From: Caballeronia sp. SEWSISQ10-4 2
GTDB lineage: Bacteria > Pseudomonadota > Gammaproteobacteria > Burkholderiales > Burkholderiaceae
Direction of reading: 5' to 3'
DNA length: 64,000 bases
NCBI RefSeq assembly: GCF_030464885.1
Contig: NZ_JALPRJ010000048.1
Coordinates: forward strand, 1 to 64,000
Numbering within the stretch: position 1 is the stretch's first letter; the number at the start of each line of letters is the position of its first letter. The notes under the pieces were generated by a model. It saw only the letters and a program-made list of their open reading frames with translations, was not told the DNA's origin and made no database searches. The position numbers and the translations under genes were made by a program. Shown piece after piece: positions 63,551 to 64,000 of the stretch.

Positions 63551-64000
63551 ATGAAACATCACCATTTGCAGGAGACCGCGCTACGCTATTTTCTCGAGGT
63601 CGTGCGTACCGGTTCGATCAGCGAAGCTTCCACGCGCCTGAACGTCGCCAGTTCCGCGATCAGCCGCCAGATCGCGGGCCTCGAGGAAGCGCTCGGCACG
63701 CCATTGTTCGAACGGCGGCCGCGCGGCATGGTCGCGAGTGCCGCCGGCGAAATGCTCGCGGCATTTGCGTTCCGGACGGCGCTGGAAGCGGACCGCCTGG
63801 TGCAGGACATCGACGCGCTGCATGGCTTGCGACGCGGCCAGGTGCGGCTCGCTACATCGGAAGGGTTTGCCATCGAATTCCTGCCGCAGGCGATTGCCGA
63901 CTTTCGCGAGAAGTATCCGGGCATCGTGTTCCAGTTGCTTGTCAGTGCGCCGGCGGAAGTCACGCGGCGAGTGCGCGAAGGCGAGACGGACATAGGCGTG
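63551..64000 (+). CDS. LysR family regulator (partial)
   Basis: The visible 150 residues contain the LysR HTH (ALRYFLEVVRTGSISEASTR, LNVASSAISRQIAGLEEALG, TPLFERR) and the start of the effector domain (GQVRLATSEGFAIEFLPQAI). The gene runs off the right edge. It is divergent from the peptide importer, separated by 158 bp that should hold both promoters, so it probably controls that operon. Confidence 0.9.
   Translation, partial: MKHHHLQETALRYFLEVVRTGSISEASTRLNVASSAISRQIAGLEEALGTPLFERRPRGMVASAAGEMLAAFAFRTALEADRLVQDIDALHGLRRGQVRLATSEGFAIEFLPQAIADFREKYPGIVFQLLVSAPAEVTRRVREGETDIGV

Overview
The window looks like a chromosomal piece of a soil or plant-associated betaproteobacterium of the Burkholderiaceae (Paraburkholderia/Caballeronia type). 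This is inferred from the GC-rich coding style, the gene families (DUF3138 outer-membrane protein, PuuA/SpuC polyamine genes, many ABC importers for nitrogen compounds) and their arrangement; no rRNA or tRNA marker is present to confirm it. No CRISPR array, tRNA, rRNA, integrase or replication origin was seen.

Layout. (1) 1-5.24 kb: a BMP-type (purine nucleoside-like) ABC importer on the minus strand, divergent from a frameshifted maleate isomerase/racemase-like gene, a RidA-like protein and a TetR regulator. The two promoter regions carry nearly identical 19-bp palindromes. (2) 5.24-15 kb: an accessory island of gene remnants, a fertility-inhibition-like protein, small unknown genes and four toxin-antitoxin loci (RelE/ParE-YefM, VapBC-like, HipAB-like, RES-Xre), plus a decayed IS630 element and an H-NS remnant. 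(3) 15.1-18.2 kb: an MFS exporter and two aldo/keto reductases. (4) 18.2-23.1 kb: fused IS fragments, an AT-rich 1.4-kb gap, a large secreted clan-A-like glycoside hydrolase and a group of strong hairpins. (5) 23.1-39.7 kb: a polyamine catabolic and uptake locus: agmatinase, PuuC, PuuR, PuuD, PuuA, SpuC, PotFGHI, a DUF3138 outer-membrane protein and two tandem PuuB-like oxidases. (6) 39.7-46.1 kb: a YcaQ-like DNA glycosylase, then an XRE-cupin regulator divergent from MFS transporter, amidase, RidA and FAD amino-acid oxidase genes. (7) 46.1-56.5 kb: a minus-strand operon with a branched-chain/urea-type ABC importer, amidase, DeoR regulator, M20 amidohydrolase and two choline-kinase-like phosphotransferases. 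(8) 56.7-64 kb: a peptide/opine-type ABC importer with an M20 dipeptidase and a divergent LysR regulator cut by the window end.

Functionally, the core of the window is nitrogen scavenging: five solute uptake systems sit beside the amidases, hydrolases, oxidases and imine-removing RidA proteins that would release ammonia and carbon from amides, amines and peptides. The least familiar combination is the importer-amidase-DeoR-hydrolase-double kinase operon at 46.1-56.5 kb, whose substrate cannot be read from sequence alone.
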